DNA of 39,419 nt from an uncultured beta proteobacterium (GTDB taxonomy: Bacteria > Pseudomonadota > Gammaproteobacteria > Burkholderiales > Rhodocyclaceae): NCBI GenBank assembly GCA_903959855.1, contig CAJBYR010000111.1:1-39419 (forward strand), read 5' to 3'. A program made the translations under genes and the position numbers. Below are positions 10,213 to 20,794 of this stretch, piece after piece; the first letter of the stretch is position 1; each line of letters begins with the position of its first letter. A model generated the notes under the pieces. That model searched no databases, was not told the DNA's origin, and worked only from the letters and a program-made list of their open reading frames with translations.

Positions 10213-11907
10213 ATGGCTAGACCCCATTCCGCCAAGGTCGCAGCTGCGATCGAAAAGTTGTCCACCGCATCAGGATCCGAGTCTCGTGGTGCAATCTTCA
10301 CCCGCGTTGAAGTTGTCGAATTCATTCTTGACCTGCTTGGCTACACGGAAGACAAGCCACTAGCCCATCAGCGAATGCTGGAGCCATCATTCGGGGGCGG
10401 AGATTTTCTGCTACCTGCCGTAAGCCGCTTGCTGAGTGCCTGGCGAGCTGGATCGGGCAAAAAGTCGCCCTTGGAGGATCTCGGCGAGTCTATCCGTGCG
10501 GTGGAACTACACCGCGAGACTTTCGATGCAACTCGTGCTGCCGTAATCGCATTGTTAACGCAGGAAAACCTACCGCAATCAACCGCGCAAGACGTCGCCG
10601 ATCGCTGGCTAACGCATGACGATTTCCTGCTTACGGAACTTGACGGCCAGTTCGATTTTATTGTCGGCAATCCACCATATGTGCGTCAGGAAATGATTCC
10701 CGCAACCCTGCTGGAGGTTTACCGGAGCCGTTATCCAACCATGTACGACCGCGCTGACCTCTATATTCCGTTCATTGAGCGCTCCCTATCGCTCCTCTCG
10801 CAAGGCGGTAGCCTGGGCTTTATCTGCGCTGATCGCTGGATGAAGAATCGCTATGGTGGGCCACTGCGCAACCTGGTCGCCGAGCAGTTCCACATGAAGA
10901 TTTATATCGACATGGTCGACACCCCTGCCTTTCATTCCAATGTGATCGCCTATCCCGCGATCACCGTCATTAGCCGGGAGAAGCCCGGTGCGACGCGCAT
11001 TGCGCATCGACCGGCCATTGACCGGGCGACCCTAACCAAGCTGTCTGAAATGCTTCGCGCCACTGACCTGCCGAAGAATTGCAGTACGGTCCGCGAGCTC
11101 TCAAGTGTCACCAATGCCGCTGAACCGTGGCTCCTGGAATCGGCGGACCAGATGGTCCTCATCAGGCGGATTGAGCAGCAGTTCCCGACCTTGCAGGAAG
11201 CTGGTTGCATCGTAGGCATAGGAGTCGCGACCGGCGCGGACAAAGCCTTCATCGGTGACTTTGAAGACCTCGATGTCGAAGCGGATCGCAAGCTGCCATT
11301 GGTGACGACTCGCGACATCGCGTCGGGCGAGGTCAATTGGCAGGGACAGGGGGTCATCAATCCATTTGCCGAAAATGGCGGTCTGGTTGATCTGAAGGAT
11401 TACCCTCGTCTGCGCCGCTACCTGGAAGCCCGGCAGGAGGTCATCTCCGGTCGCCATTGCGCGCAGAAATCGCCGGGCAACTGGTATCGCACCATCGACC
11501 GGATCACACCGGCGCTCGCAAAAAAGCCCAAGCTCCTGATCCCCGACATCAAGGGCGAAGCCCATATCGTTTTCGAGGCTGGCAAGCTGTATCCGCATCA
11601 CAATCTTTATTACCTGACGTCCGAAGAATGGAACTTGAGGGCCTTGCAGGCCGTGATGCTTTCTGCCGTCACCCGCCTCTTTGTGGCAACCTATTCAACA
11701 AAGATGCGAGGCGGCTTTCTTAGGTTCCAGGCGCAATACCTCAGACGTCTGCGCCTTCCGCACTGGCGCAGCGTTTCCGAATCGCTGCGGATCGAACTGA
11801 TCGAGGCAGCGACAAAACGGGATATACAGGCCTGCAACCGCGCAGCATTCAAGCTGTATGGCCTCAGTCACGAAGAAAAATCTGGCCTTGGAGGCAATGG
11901 AAGCTAA
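10213..11907 (+). CDS. Type II DNA methyltransferase, Eco57I-like / XhoI-PaeR7I-type adenine methylase
   Basis: [15 protein letters not shown] (SAM motif), [14 protein letters not shown] (NPPY motif IV); directly abuts a PaeR7I-like endonuclease. First in-frame ATG is 10213; open frame extends to 10045 with alternative starts, so the N-terminus is uncertain. Confidence 0.9.
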   Translation: MARPHSAKVAAAIEKLSTASGSESRGAIFTRVEVVEFILDLLGYTEDKPLAHQRMLEPSFGGGDFLLPAVSRLLSAWRAGSGKKSPLEDLGESIRAVELHRETFDATRAAVIALLTQENLPQSTAQDVADRWLTHDDFLLTELDGQFDFIVGNPPYVRQEMIPATLLEVYRSRYPTMYDRADLYIPFIERSLSLLSQGGSLGFICADRWMKNRYGGPLRNLVAEQFHMKIYIDMVDTPAFHSNVIAYPAITVISREKPGATRIAHRPAIDRATLTKLSEMLRATDLPKNCSTVRELSSVTNAAEPWLLESADQMVLIRRIEQQFPTLQEAGCIVGIGVATGADKAFIGDFEDLDVEADRKLPLVTTRDIASGEVNWQGQGVINPFAENGGLVDLKDYPRLRRYLEARQEVISGRHCAQKSPGNWYRTIDRITPALAKKPKLLIPDIKGEAHIVFEAGKLYPHHNLYYLTSEEWNLRALQAVMLSAVTRLFVATYSTKMRGGFLRFQAQYLRRLRLPHWRSVSESLRIELIEAATKRDIQACNRAAFKLYGLSHEEKSGLGGNGS

Positions 11908-12648
11908 ATGGCGCTTGACCTTGTCGATTACGAACAAATGGCCCGCAAGGCGGTAAAGGCATTCTGGAAGAAACGGAAAGTCGCCACGCAAAAGCAGATT
12001 GAATCCGGCAAGGCCGACCAAGGCGAACGTGCAGGCGTCACCAGCGGCAAGAACATGGATGGCTTCATTGCCCTGATACTTGCCATTGTCCGAGCGAACG
12101 GATTGGCACATGCCGAAATTCACCTGAAGCGTGCTGTATTGACCCTGCCGGGTTACTTCAGACCAACCAAGCTCTGGGACATCCTGGTCATCCACAAGGG
12201 TGAACTGATCGCTGCAATTGAGCTGAAGAGCCAGGTGGGCCCTTCATTCGGAAACAACTTCAACAATCGTACCGAAGAAGCCATCGGTACCGCGCACGAT
12301 CTCTGGACAGCCTACCGTGAAGAAGCTTTCGGCAAACAGCCACGCCCCTTTATAGGCTGGCTGATGATGGTTGAGGATGCTCCCAAGTCCAGATCACCGG
12401 TCAAGGATACGTCGCCGCATTTCCCGGTTTTTCCGGAGTTCAAAAATGCGTCCTATCTCGAGCGATATGACCTGCTTTGCCAAAAACTGGTGCAGGAACA
12501 GCTTTACACCACGGCCAACCTTATTACGTCGAAGCGCAGTGCTGCCGCCCACGGCGAGTTTTCTGAGCTGTCGGCAATGACCGGACTCAAAACTTTTGTC
12601 ACGGCGCTGGCTGGGCACGTTGCTGCGGAGGCGGCGCGGCTTGGGTGA
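11908..12648 (+). CDS. Type II restriction endonuclease, XhoI/PaeR7I family (predicted CTCGAG)
   Basis: [93 protein letters not shown] closely resemble remembered PaeR7I/XhoI family sequence. Confidence 0.95.
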   Translation: MALDLVDYEQMARKAVKAFWKKRKVATQKQIESGKADQGERAGVTSGKNMDGFIALILAIVRANGLAHAEIHLKRAVLTLPGYFRPTKLWDILVIHKGELIAAIELKSQVGPSFGNNFNNRTEEAIGTAHDLWTAYREEAFGKQPRPFIGWLMMVEDAPKSRSPVKDTSPHFPVFPEFKNASYLERYDLLCQKLVQEQLYTTANLITSKRSAAAHGEFSELSAMTGLKTFVTALAGHVAAEAARLG

Positions 12649-12681
12649 AATACCGCAGTAAAGTTGGTGTAGCGGATGCAC

Positions 12682-15600
12682 TTAGTGAAAATCCCGGCTG
12701 CCGGTCAGAAGCCCGCCGAGCAATTCGCTGTGGTCGAACAGTCGCTTGGCGACGAGGTGCACCACGGCGTGCTCGCCTTCGCCTTGCACCTGCAACTGGC
12801 CAGCCACTCCGAGCAGGCGGCTGCCGAGCAAGAGTCGGCGCTGACGGCACGCCAAATCATTGAATACCACGATGTTGGCGCTACCGGTTTCGTCTTCCAG
12901 GGTGACGAAGATCACGCCGCTGGCGGTACCCGGGCGCTGGCGGCAGGTGACGATGCCGGCGCAGCGCACCACGGCGCGGTCGCCGCAGTTGCGCAGTTCC
13001 ATGGCCGGGAGGTAGCGCTTCGCCGCCAGCCGCGTGCGCAACAGCGCCAGCGGGTGGCGGCCGAGCGTGAGGCCGAGGCTGCCGTAGTCGGCGACGATCT
13101 CTTCGCCTTCGCGCGGCGCGGCGAAAACCACGTCCGCGTCATTCAGTGCCATGCCGGCGAAGAGGTCGCGCTGCAGCGGCACGGCGGCAGCGGCCCAGGC
13201 GGCCTGGCGACGATGGCCGGCCAGCTGCCGCAGCGCCCCGCCGGCCGCGAGCAGGTCAAGGTCGCCCTGGCCAAGCTCGGCACGGCGCGCGAGATCGGCG
13301 AGGTCGGTAAAGGGCGCTTCATCACGCGCACCGACGATGCGCTCGCCGGCCGCAGTGGAGAAGCCGCGCAACTGCTGCAGGCCGAGGCGCACCGCCGCCA
13401 GGCCCTCGCCTTCCAGCGTGCATTCGCATGCGCTGGCCGTGACATCGACGGGCCGTACCTCGATGCCGTGGCGGCGCGCGTCCTGCACCAGTTGCGAAGG
13501 CGAGTAGAAGCCCATCGGCTGCGAGTTGAGCAGGCCGAGCAGGAAGGCTGCCGGCTCGTGGTGCTTGAGCCAGGCCGAGACATAGACCAGCAGGGCGAAG
13601 CTGGCGGCATGCGACTCGGGGAAGCCGTATTCGCCGAAGCCCTGGATCTGGCGATAAAGCGCCTCGGCGAATTCGTCGGCGTAGCCTCGATCACGCATCC
13701 CGGAAAGCAGGCGCTCGCGGAAGGGCTCCAGCCCGCCCTTGCGCTTCCAGGCCGCCATGGCGCGACGCAACTGGTCGGCCTCGCCCGGCGTGAAGCCGGC
13801 GGCGACGATGGCCAGCTGCATCGCCTGCTCCTGGAAGATGGGCACGCCCAGGGTGCGCGACAGCACCTCGCGCACCGCCACGCTGGGATACGCCACCGGC
13901 TCCAATCCTTGCCGCCGGCGCAGGTAGGGATGGACCATGTTGCCCTGGATCGGGCCGGGGCGCACCAGCGCCACCTCGATCACCAGGTCGTAGAAGCAGG
14001 CCGGCCGCAAGCGCGGCAGCATCGCCATCTGCGCGCGCGACTCGACCTGGAACACGCCGACGGTATCGGCGCGCGACACCATCGCGTAAGTCGCCGCATC
14101 CTCGGCCGGCACCTCGGCCAGCCCGAACGGCGTGCCATGCCGCCGCGCCACGGCCGCCAGCATGCGGCGGATCGCCGAGAGCATGCCCAGGGCCAGCACG
14201 TCGACCTTCATCAGGCCCAGCGCGTCGATGTCGTCCTTGTCCCACTGGATCACGGTGCGTTCCGGCATGGCGGCGTTTTCCACCGGCACCAGGCGGTCGA
14301 GGCGGCCGCGTGCAATGACGAAGCCGCCGACATGCTGTGTCAGGTGGCGCGGGAAGCCGATCAGCATTTTGGCGATGCCCAACCAGCGCCGCACCGCGGG
14401 ATCGTCCGGATCGAGGCCGACTTCGGCAAAGCGCTGCGCCAGTTCCTCGCGCTTCTCCCACCAGGCCAGGTTGCCGGCCAGGCGCTCGATCGCGGCCAGC
14501 GGAAAGCCCAGCGCGCGCCCGGCATCGCGCAAGGCGCCGCGGGTGCGCCAGGTGATCACCGCGGCGGCCAGCGCGGCACGCTCGCGGCCGTATTTGGCAT
14601 AGATGTACTGGATCACCTCCTCGCGCCGCTGGTGCTCGAAATCGACATCGATGTCGGGCGGCTCGTTGCGCTCCTTCGAGACGAAGCGCTCGAACAGCAT
14701 GCTGGCGCGCGCCGGATCGACCTCGGTGACGAAGAGCGCGTAGCAGACCGCCGAGTTGGCCGCCGAGCCGCGCCCCTGGCAAAGTATCCCCTGCGCTCGC
14801 GCCCAGGCCACGATGTCGTGTACGGTGAGGAAATAGGGCGCATAGGCCATCGCGGCGATCAGCGCCAGTTCGTGCTCGACCTGCGCCAATACCTTGTCCG
14901 GCACGCCGCCGGGATAGCGCCGCGCCAGTCCCTCCTCGCTCAGCCGCCGCAGCCAGGAATCCGGCGTCTGGCCCGGAGGTACGACTTCCTCGGGGTATTC
15001 GTAGCGCAGCTCGGCCAGCGAAAAGTTGCACAACGCCGCGACCTTCACGGTTTCGGCCAGCAGTTCAGGCGGATACAGGCGCGCCAGCGCCAGGCGCGAG
15101 CGCAGGTGGCGCTCGCCGTTGGGGAACAATGCATGGCCGGCTGCCGCCACCGTGGTATTAAGGCGCAATGCGGTCAGTGCATCCTGCACGGGCCGGCGCG
15201 AGCGCGCATGCATGTGCGCGTCGCCGGCCGCCACCAGCGGCAGCGATACGGCAGCAGCAATTTCGCGCAGCGCGGCGAGACGCTCGTGGTCGTCGGGCCG
15301 CAAGTGGCGCTCGAAGGCAATCCAGGCGCGGCTTGCGAAATGATCCGCCATCCACTGCGCCTGGTCGCGCCAGTCGGCCCTGTTCTCGCCACAGGGCAGC
15401 CACAGCGCCAGGCAGTCCGGCACGCCGCCGCCGTCCCAGCCGGCGAGGTCATGGCGCGTCAACTGGTAGCTGCCTTTTCCCGCGCGCCGCCGGCCCAGCG
15501 TGGCCAGCGCCGCGAGATTGCCGTAACCGGCGCGATTGCGCGCCAGCAACACCAGTTTCATGCCGCAAACGAGCCGCAGCTCGGTGCCGTGGATCAGTGT

Positions 15601-15801
15601 GAGCCCGAGGCCGCGCGCCGCGAGATGGGCGCGCACGCTGCCGGCAAAGCTGCATTCGTCGGTGACCGCCAGCGCCGCGTAGCCGAGTTCCACCGCCCGC
15701 GCCACCAGCTCCCCGGCGTGCGAAGCGCCGCGCAGGAAGCTGAAGTTGGACAGGCAGTGGAGTTCGGCGTAGGGCGGGAGGGAGGTCGTGGCAGGCTCGA
15801 T
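12682..15801 (-). CDS. dnaE2: Error-prone DNA polymerase III alpha subunit DnaE2/ImuC
   Basis: PHP, polymerase and OB-fold signatures: [81 protein letters not shown]-term SRDFH. The frame is open from 15813 but has no ATG/GTG/TTG before 15705 (see finding); the 5' boundary is only nominal. Confidence 0.93.
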   Translation of the reverse strand: MEPATTSLPPYAELHCLSNFSFLRGASHAGELVARAVELGYAALAVTDECSFAGSVRAHLAARGLGLTLIHGTELRLVCGMKLVLLARNRAGYGNLAALATLGRRRAGKGSYQLTRHDLAGWDGGGVPDCLALWLPCGENRADWRDQAQWMADHFASRAWIAFERHLRPDDHERLAALREIAAAVSLPLVAAGDAHMHARSRRPVQDALTALRLNTTVAAAGHALFPNGERHLRSRLALARLYPPELLAETVKVAALCNFSLAELRYEYPEEVVPPGQTPDSWLRRLSEEGLARRYPGGVPDKVLAQVEHELALIAAMAYAPYFLTVHDIVAWARAQGILCQGRGSAANSAVCYALFVTEVDPARASMLFERFVSKERNEPPDIDVDFEHQRREEVIQYIYAKYGRERAALAAAVITWRTRGALRDAGRALGFPLAAIERLAGNLAWWEKREELAQRFAEVGLDPDDPAVRRWLGIAKMLIGFPRHLTQHVGGFVIARGRLDRLVPVENAAMPERTVIQWDKDDIDALGLMKVDVLALGMLSAIRRMLAAVARRHGTPFGLAEVPAEDAATYAMVSRADTVGVFQVESRAQMAMLPRLRPACFYDLVIEVALVRPGPIQGNMVHPYLRRRQGLEPVAYPSVAVREVLSRTLGVPIFQEQAMQLAIVAAGFTPGEADQLRRAMAAWKRKGGLEPFRERLLSGMRDRGYADEFAEALYRQIQGFGEYGFPESHAASFALLVYVSAWLKHHEPAAFLLGLLNSQPMGFYSPSQLVQDARRHGIEVRPVDVTASACECTLEGEGLAAVRLGLQQLRGFSTAAGERIVGARDEAPFTDLADLARRAELGQGDLDLLAAGGALRQLAGHRRQAAWAAAAVPLQRDLFAGMALNDADVVFAAPREGEEIVADYGSLGLTLGRHPLALLRTRLAAKRYLPAMELRNCGDRAVVRCAGIVTCRQRPGTASGVIFVTLEDETGSANIVVFNDLACRQRRLLLGSRLLGVAGQLQVQGEGEHAVVHLVAKRLFDHSELLGGLLTGSRDFH
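12683..12696. repeat. Right copy of 14-bp direct repeat TAGTGAAAATCCCG (3' end of dnaE2)
   Basis: Exact match to 10011-10024; encodes RDFH plus first two bases of the dnaE2 stop on the minus strand. Confidence 0.9.
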
Positions 15802-15803
15802 AA

Positions 15804-15819
15804 CTGTGTTTTTTTACAG
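15804..15819 (-). promoter_or_regulatory. LexA (SOS) box upstream of dnaE2
   Basis: Minus strand CTGTAAAAAAACACAG = perfect CTGT-N8-ACAG. Confidence 0.88.
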
Positions 15820-15942
15820 CTTACCGCAAAGCCCCGCCGACTGCATCGTTTGACCTGAATCAGCGCGCGCGTACCGAATTGCCGATACTGTCTTACCATG
15901 TGCCCGAATCGCACACTTCAATCTACATCGAAAGGAATCATC

Positions 15943-17241
15943 GTGAAAAAAGCTGCCCTGTTCCTGGCCGTAGCCGTCGGCAGCCTTGGCCATGCCCTCG
16001 CCGCCGACCCGGCGAAAATCGACTGGGGCAGGATCCCGGTGGTGAACGTACCCTTGTTCTACCCCGGCCAGTCCTCTTACGAATGGCTGCTGAGCGATGC
16101 CCACAAGGGCGCGGCCAAGGAAACCCGGCGTGGCGACGCCTGCACCTTCTGCCACGACGAACCCGACGGCGAGAAGGACATCGGCAACAACATCGTCACC
16201 GGCAAGCGCCTCGAACCGACGCCCCCCAAGGGCAAGAACGGCCACATCGACCTCAAGGTGCAAGCCGCCTATGACGAAAAAAACGCCTACCTTCGCTTCC
16301 AGTGGAAAACCAACGGCAAACCGACCGGCGACTACCCGGCTTACCGCTTCGACGGCAAGGAGTGGAAGGCCTACGGCGGCCCGCGCCTCCACGCCGACGT
16401 CCGCTCCGGCAAGCAACCGGCCGTGTACGAGGACCGGATCTCGATCATGCTCGATGACGGCAAGGTGCCGAACTTCGCCAAGCAGGGCTGCTGGCTGACC
16501 TGCCATGACGGCCAACGCGACATGCCGAAGCAGGCAACAAAGGAGGAAGTCGCCGCCAACCCCCTGCTCGCCGCAATCAAGAAGGCCGATGTGCGCAAGT
16601 ACCTCCCCGCCACCCGCAACGACCCGTCCGACTGGAAGAGCGGCAAGAGCGTCGAGGAGATCAACAAGATCAAGGCCGAGGGCGGCTTCCTCGACCTGAT
16701 CCAGTGGCGTTCGCATCGCACCAACCCGGTCGGTGGCGTGGATGACGGCTACGTGCTGGAATGGCGCAATTTCGATGCCGGCAAGAACCACTTCGCCTCC
16801 AACATGGACGGCGAAAAGAAGCAGCCGAAGTTCATGTTCGACGCGACAAAGTTCGGCACCAAGGCGATGACCGCCGACGATTTCGGCAAGAAGGACAATT
16901 TCCTGATCAAGGGTACCAATGTGGTGCCCTTCGACCCGAACGCAGGGTGGAAGGAAGGCGATATCCTGCCGCAGTACGTCCTCTCCGCCACTGACGCGGC
17001 CGGTTCCGCCGCCGACAACAAGGGCAATGGGGTCTGGAAGGATGGCATGTGGACTGTGGTCGTAATGCGCCCGCTAGGCCTCGCCAACCCCGACGACAAG
17101 GCGCTGAAGGCCGGCGGCGTGTACAACGTCGGCTTTGCCGTCCATGACGAAAACATCACCTCGCGCGGCCATCACGTCAGTTGGGTACGCAGCCTGGGAC
17201 TGGGCGCCAAAGCCGACATCGAAGCCGTCAAGCTGCCCTGA
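15943..17241 (+). CDS. Exported haem-binding protein with ethylbenzene-dehydrogenase/cytochrome c-552-like (EB_dh) domain
   Basis: GTG start at 15943 preceded by AAAGGA; signal peptide VKKAALFLAVAVGSLGHALA; DACTFCHDEPDGEKDIG (CXXCH), GCWLTCHDG (CXXXCH), EB_dh-like NPVGGVDDGYVLEWRNF and C-terminal beta segments. Confidence 0.8.
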   Translation: MKKAALFLAVAVGSLGHALAADPAKIDWGRIPVVNVPLFYPGQSSYEWLLSDAHKGAAKETRRGDACTFCHDEPDGEKDIGNNIVTGKRLEPTPPKGKNGHIDLKVQAAYDEKNAYLRFQWKTNGKPTGDYPAYRFDGKEWKAYGGPRLHADVRSGKQPAVYEDRISIMLDDGKVPNFAKQGCWLTCHDGQRDMPKQATKEEVAANPLLAAIKKADVRKYLPATRNDPSDWKSGKSVEEINKIKAEGGFLDLIQWRSHRTNPVGGVDDGYVLEWRNFDAGKNHFASNMDGEKKQPKFMFDATKFGTKAMTADDFGKKDNFLIKGTNVVPFDPNAGWKEGDILPQYVLSATDAAGSAADNKGNGVWKDGMWTVVVMRPLGLANPDDKALKAGGVYNVGFAVHDENITSRGHHVSWVRSLGLGAKADIEAVKLP

Positions 17242-17263
17242 GCTCAAACCGGCTTCTGGCACA

Positions 17264-17301
17264 CCGCCGACGCCCCCGGATCAATCCGGGCGCGTCGGCG
17301 G
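17264..17301 (+). terminator. Strong hairpin downstream of the EB_dh-like gene
   Basis: 18-bp inverted repeat CCGCCGACGCCCCCGGAT / ATCCGGGCGCGTCGGCGG with one mismatch and 2-nt loop; lacks a clear U tract. Confidence 0.6.
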
Positions 17302-17329
17302 TTCCATAAGCATCGCCACGGATTCGGCC

Positions 17330-17953
17330 ATGACCACCAGCGCCAGCATTGCCTTCTTCGACCGCCAGTTCCGCCAGCAACTCGCGGGGCAGGATTTCCA
17401 GCTCAACCCCTTTGAATTGGCCGCCCTGCCCCACCTGCGCGGGCACGTGCTCGACTACGGGTGCGGCCTCGGCAATCTCGCGCTGGCGGCCGCCGCGCAG
17501 GGCTGCACGGTCACCGCAATGGACGCCAGTCCGGCAGCCATTGCGGCACTGCGCGATCGCGCCGGCAGCGCCGCGCTGCCAGTGGAAGCAATCGAGGCCG
17601 ATCTGCGCGATTACCCGATCGCCGGCGAATTCGATGCCGTGGTTGCCATCGGGCTGCTGATGTTTTTCGATTGCGCAACGGCGGATCGTGTCCTGGCCCG
17701 CTTGCAGGAACGGGTCCGCCCCGGCGGCATCGCCGCCATCAACACCCTGATCGAAGGCACAACCTGGCTCGAGGTTTTCCGGAACGACGCCCATTGCCTG
17801 TTCGCCGGCGACGAACTGGGACGTCGCTTTGCCGGCTGGGACCTGCTGCACTCGGAGTTTCGCGACTTTCCCGCACCCGGCAACACACTCAAGTCGTTTG
17901 TCACCCTCGTCGCACGCAAGCCCCTGGCCACCGAAAATCAGCCGCCGGATTGA
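17330..17953 (+). CDS. Class I SAM-dependent methyltransferase (TehB-like)
   Basis: VLDYGCGLGNLALAAAAQGCTVTAMDAS (motif I), FDAVVAIGLLMFF, RVRPGGIAAINTL. Confidence 0.85.
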   Translation: MTTSASIAFFDRQFRQQLAGQDFQLNPFELAALPHLRGHVLDYGCGLGNLALAAAAQGCTVTAMDASPAAIAALRDRAGSAALPVEAIEADLRDYPIAGEFDAVVAIGLLMFFDCATADRVLARLQERVRPGGIAAINTLIEGTTWLEVFRNDAHCLFAGDELGRRFAGWDLLHSEFRDFPAPGNTLKSFVTLVARKPLATENQPPD

Positions 17954-18321
17954 TCCCCGCGACGCTGCCGGCCGAGGTAGCGCAAGTGGCTGCCGCAGCC
18001 CTTGCGACAATCGGACGCGCCAAAGCCGGGAACGATGACTTCGCCGCCGGTACTGCGGTTCAAGCCGCATTCGGTGCGGGACGAGCGCCCGACGCAGAAC
18101 AGTTCGACGCCCGGCGCGGCAAGCAGGTAATCGATGTGCCAGCGCAGCGGCTTGTCCTTGCGGCAATGCCGCGCAATCCTCGCCTCCAGGCCACGCTTCG
18201 CGCTGCCGGTATAGACATAGACCCCGGCGGGGAAATGGAATTCGCCAAGGCGACCGACCGCGATGGTGAGCGGTCGCCGCAGCGCGATCCACAGTTGGTA
18301 GCTGGTCGCCCGCGCCGTCAT
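17938..18321 (-). CDS. GIY-YIG nuclease family protein (DUF123-like)
   Basis: [36 protein letters not shown]-term [17 protein letters not shown]. Confidence 0.82.
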   Translation of the reverse strand: MTARATSYQLWIALRRPLTIAVGRLGEFHFPAGVYVYTGSAKRGLEARIARHCRKDKPLRWHIDYLLAAPGVELFCVGRSSRTECGLNRSTGGEVIVPGFGASDCRKGCGSHLRYLGRQRRGDQSGG

Positions 18322-20633
18322 GTCTGCGGCCTCAGCCAGCGCTCGATACAGGCCACCAGGCCGGCGCGATCGAAGGGCTTGGCGAGAAAGTCGTTCATGC
18401 CGGCTTCGCGGCAGGCGTCCTGGTCGGACTGCATGGCGTTGGCGGTCAGGGCCACGATCGGCACGGTGCCATTGACCCCGCCCCCGTCGCGAATCCGTCG
18501 CGTGGCCTCAAGGCCACCCATCACCGGCATCTGCATGTCCATCAGGATCAAGGAATACGCTTGTCGTGCGGCGGCCTCGACGCCCTGCTGACCGTTTTCC
18601 GCGAGGTCGACGACGTAGCCGAGGCGGCCGAGCAGCGTCAGCGCCACCTTCTGGTTCACCTTGTTGTCTTCGACCAGCAGCAGTCGCACCGGCGCGGCGT
18701 CGGCATTGGTCGCAGGTGCGGAGACTGCGGAAGCCTGCACGACCGCGGGAACCGCTTCGACGACGTCCGTTTCTGCTGCCGGCGTCAGCGGCAAATCGAA
18801 CCAGAAGCGACTGCCCTTGCCCGGCGTGCTGTCCACGCCGATGCTGCCGCCCATGCCCAGCACCAGGCGCTTGCTGATCGCCAGCCCGAGGCCGGTGCCG
18901 CCGAAGCGACGGGCGGTGGCCACGTCAGCCTGGGTGAAATCCGAGAACAGCTTTTCGCGCACCTCTTCCGCAAAGCCGATCCCGGTGTCGGAAACCTCGA
19001 AGACAAGCCCGTCGGATGAGCGCCCGACCCGGACGCACACCTCGCCAACCTCGGTGAACTTGACGGCATTGCCCGCCAGATTGAGCAATATCTGGCGCAC
19101 ACGCAGGCTGTCCCCAATAAAATTCCGGGCGACATCGGGTGCGACCTCAACCCGCAGCGAGATCCCCTTGGCTGCGGCACGGTGCTTGAGTACCGATGCA
19201 ATCGCATTCACCAGCGCGGCGACCGCGAAGGGATGCCGGTCGAATTCCATGCGACCGGCCTCGATCTTGGACAAGTCAAGGATGTCATTGATGATCGCGA
19301 GCAGCGATTCGCCGGAGGTCGCGATGTCGTTGGCAAACTCCCGCTGTTGCGGATCGAGCGGGGTATCCAGCAGCAGTTGCGCCATGCCGATCACACCATT
19401 CATCGGGGTGCGGATTTCATGGCTCATGTTGGCCAGAAAATCACTCTTCGCCCGGTTGGCGCTTTCTGCCGCGAGCGCCGCCTCACGATTTGCCCGCACA
19501 TAAAGCACCACCGCAATCACCGCCACGATGAGCGTGGTGCCGGCCACGGCGATCAGAAAGAATATCCAGGGGCGCTCCGATTCGATACGCGCCAGTTCCG
19601 GCAGCGGGCGCGGCAGATGGATGCTGATGTTGCCGTCGGCCACGGTGCGCCCGACAAGTATCACCGGCACCCGGGATGCGCCGATGCGGACCAGTTCGTA
19701 GTCACGATCACTGTCCAGCGGGCGCATATCCACCGGATCGATCTGCCGCATGCGGTAGCGGCCAAGCAAGGCTTCCGGGGACAGGGCATTCACCGCTGCC
19801 CCGGGCATGCTGCGCAGTTCCAGCTCGCGGTCCTCGGTCAGCACGACCACACCAAGCGAGTCGGTGACAAAGGCGTTGTGCGGGCGGGTCCAGCGTCGCA
19901 GCTCGGCGATCTCGCGCTTGACCACCACGGCGCCGAGGAACCGGCCGCCCGAATCCATGACGGGATGGGAATAGTAGAGCCCGGCGGTACCGGTAACCAT
20001 CCCCATCGCATACTGCTGGCCGGACTGGCCGCGGCGCGCCTGCTGGAAATACTCGCGTTTGGCGTAGTTGGTGCCGACAAAGCTGGTCTTGCGCCCGGCA
20101 TTGCTGGCGGCGATGCAGTCACCCGTCGCATTGACCACCCAGATCACTTCGGCACCCAGGCCCGAGGCGGCGGCACCGAGAAACGCATGCAGGCCTGACT
20201 GGTTTCCGGCCTCGGTCCAGCGCCGCTTGCGCTCTTCATAAGGCATGGTGGCAGGCAGCTCGCGCGGGCCGAAGAGCGCCAACTCCCGCCTTACTGGTGC
20301 CTCGCCGGCCAGCACGCGTGGCACATTGCGCAGGTTGCGCAAGGCGCTTTCGATTTCATCCGTGATCACCTCGACCTGGCGACTGGCCTGGGCATGACCC
20401 TCCTGGTAAGCCAGGTCTGACATGTGCGTGCTGTAGTAGTTCGCGCTCTTCCAGGACAAAACGGCCCAGGACGCGATGAGGATGGCCATCGCCTTGTACG
20501 CCAGGTTCTTGGAGCGCCCCAGCGGACTGCCGAAAAAGCTCACCACCAGCATGCCCGCGATCAGCATGCTGGTGACAATCAGCATGATCGAGGCCAGGAA
20601 GTTCGTCGGCAGCTGGTACCAGAACGTATTCAA
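18318..20633 (-). CDS. Hybrid histidine kinase with CACHE-like extracellular sensor, HisKA, HATPase_c, REC
   Basis: Two TM segments around a dCACHE-like region ([41 protein letters not shown]); [47 protein letters not shown]. Likely TTG start at 20633 (GGTGGAGCG upstream); open frame extends to 20708. Confidence 0.9.
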   Translation of the reverse strand: MNTFWYQLPTNFLASIMLIVTSMLIAGMLVVSFFGSPLGRSKNLAYKAMAILIASWAVLSWKSANYYSTHMSDLAYQEGHAQASRQVEVITDEIESALRNLRNVPRVLAGEAPVRRELALFGPRELPATMPYEERKRRWTEAGNQSGLHAFLGAAASGLGAEVIWVVNATGDCIAASNAGRKTSFVGTNYAKREYFQQARRGQSGQQYAMGMVTGTAGLYYSHPVMDSGGRFLGAVVVKREIAELRRWTRPHNAFVTDSLGVVVLTEDRELELRSMPGAAVNALSPEALLGRYRMRQIDPVDMRPLDSDRDYELVRIGASRVPVILVGRTVADGNISIHLPRPLPELARIESERPWIFFLIAVAGTTLIVAVIAVVLYVRANREAALAAESANRAKSDFLANMSHEIRTPMNGVIGMAQLLLDTPLDPQQREFANDIATSGESLLAIINDILDLSKIEAGRMEFDRHPFAVAALVNAIASVLKHRAAAKGISLRVEVAPDVARNFIGDSLRVRQILLNLAGNAVKFTEVGEVCVRVGRSSDGLVFEVSDTGIGFAEEVREKLFSDFTQADVATARRFGGTGLGLAISKRLVLGMGGSIGVDSTPGKGSRFWFDLPLTPAAETDVVEAVPAVVQASAVSAPATNADAAPVRLLLVEDNKVNQKVALTLLGRLGYVVDLAENGQQGVEAAARQAYSLILMDMQMPVMGGLEATRRIRDGGGVNGTVPIVALTANAMQSDQDACREAGMNDFLAKPFDRAGLVACIERWLRPQT

Positions 20634-20794
20634 TTTGCACGCTCCACCCTGTTGTGCCCCGTCTGCTCCGCCCGATGGAGCGCATTGCCGCAAACCGTCC
20701 CGGCACATTCCCGGGCCAGCCGGTCCGGCAGCCTGCCAATGGCCTTGAGTTCAACGAAAACGGCGAGATCCGGCATGGCTTCGTACCGTCCGCT

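Larger units (their letters stand above)
10011..12696. mobile_element. Putative inserted restriction-modification cassette bounded by a 14-bp direct repeat
   Basis: Lower-GC R-M genes between 14-bp direct repeats; right copy is the dnaE2 3' end; no transposase or integrase inside. Confidence 0.55.

Noticed and set aside
7419-12462. Possible avoidance of CTCGAG near the predicted XhoI-type R-M system
   Set aside because: CTCGAG is present, for example at 7419-7424, 29178-29183 and even inside the endonuclease gene at 12457-12462, so there is no obvious avoidance; the host would rely on methylation.
12676-15858. 1060-aa plus-strand ORF antisense to dnaE2
   Set aside because: GC-rich mirror ORF; the minus strand encodes clear DnaE2 motifs and the plus-strand translation is low-complexity with no recognisable domain.
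15594-15914. 106-aa minus-strand ORF over the dnaE2 5' end
   Set aside because: Out of frame with the DnaE2 homology; it supplies an ATG but would need a frameshift to reach the polymerase frame.
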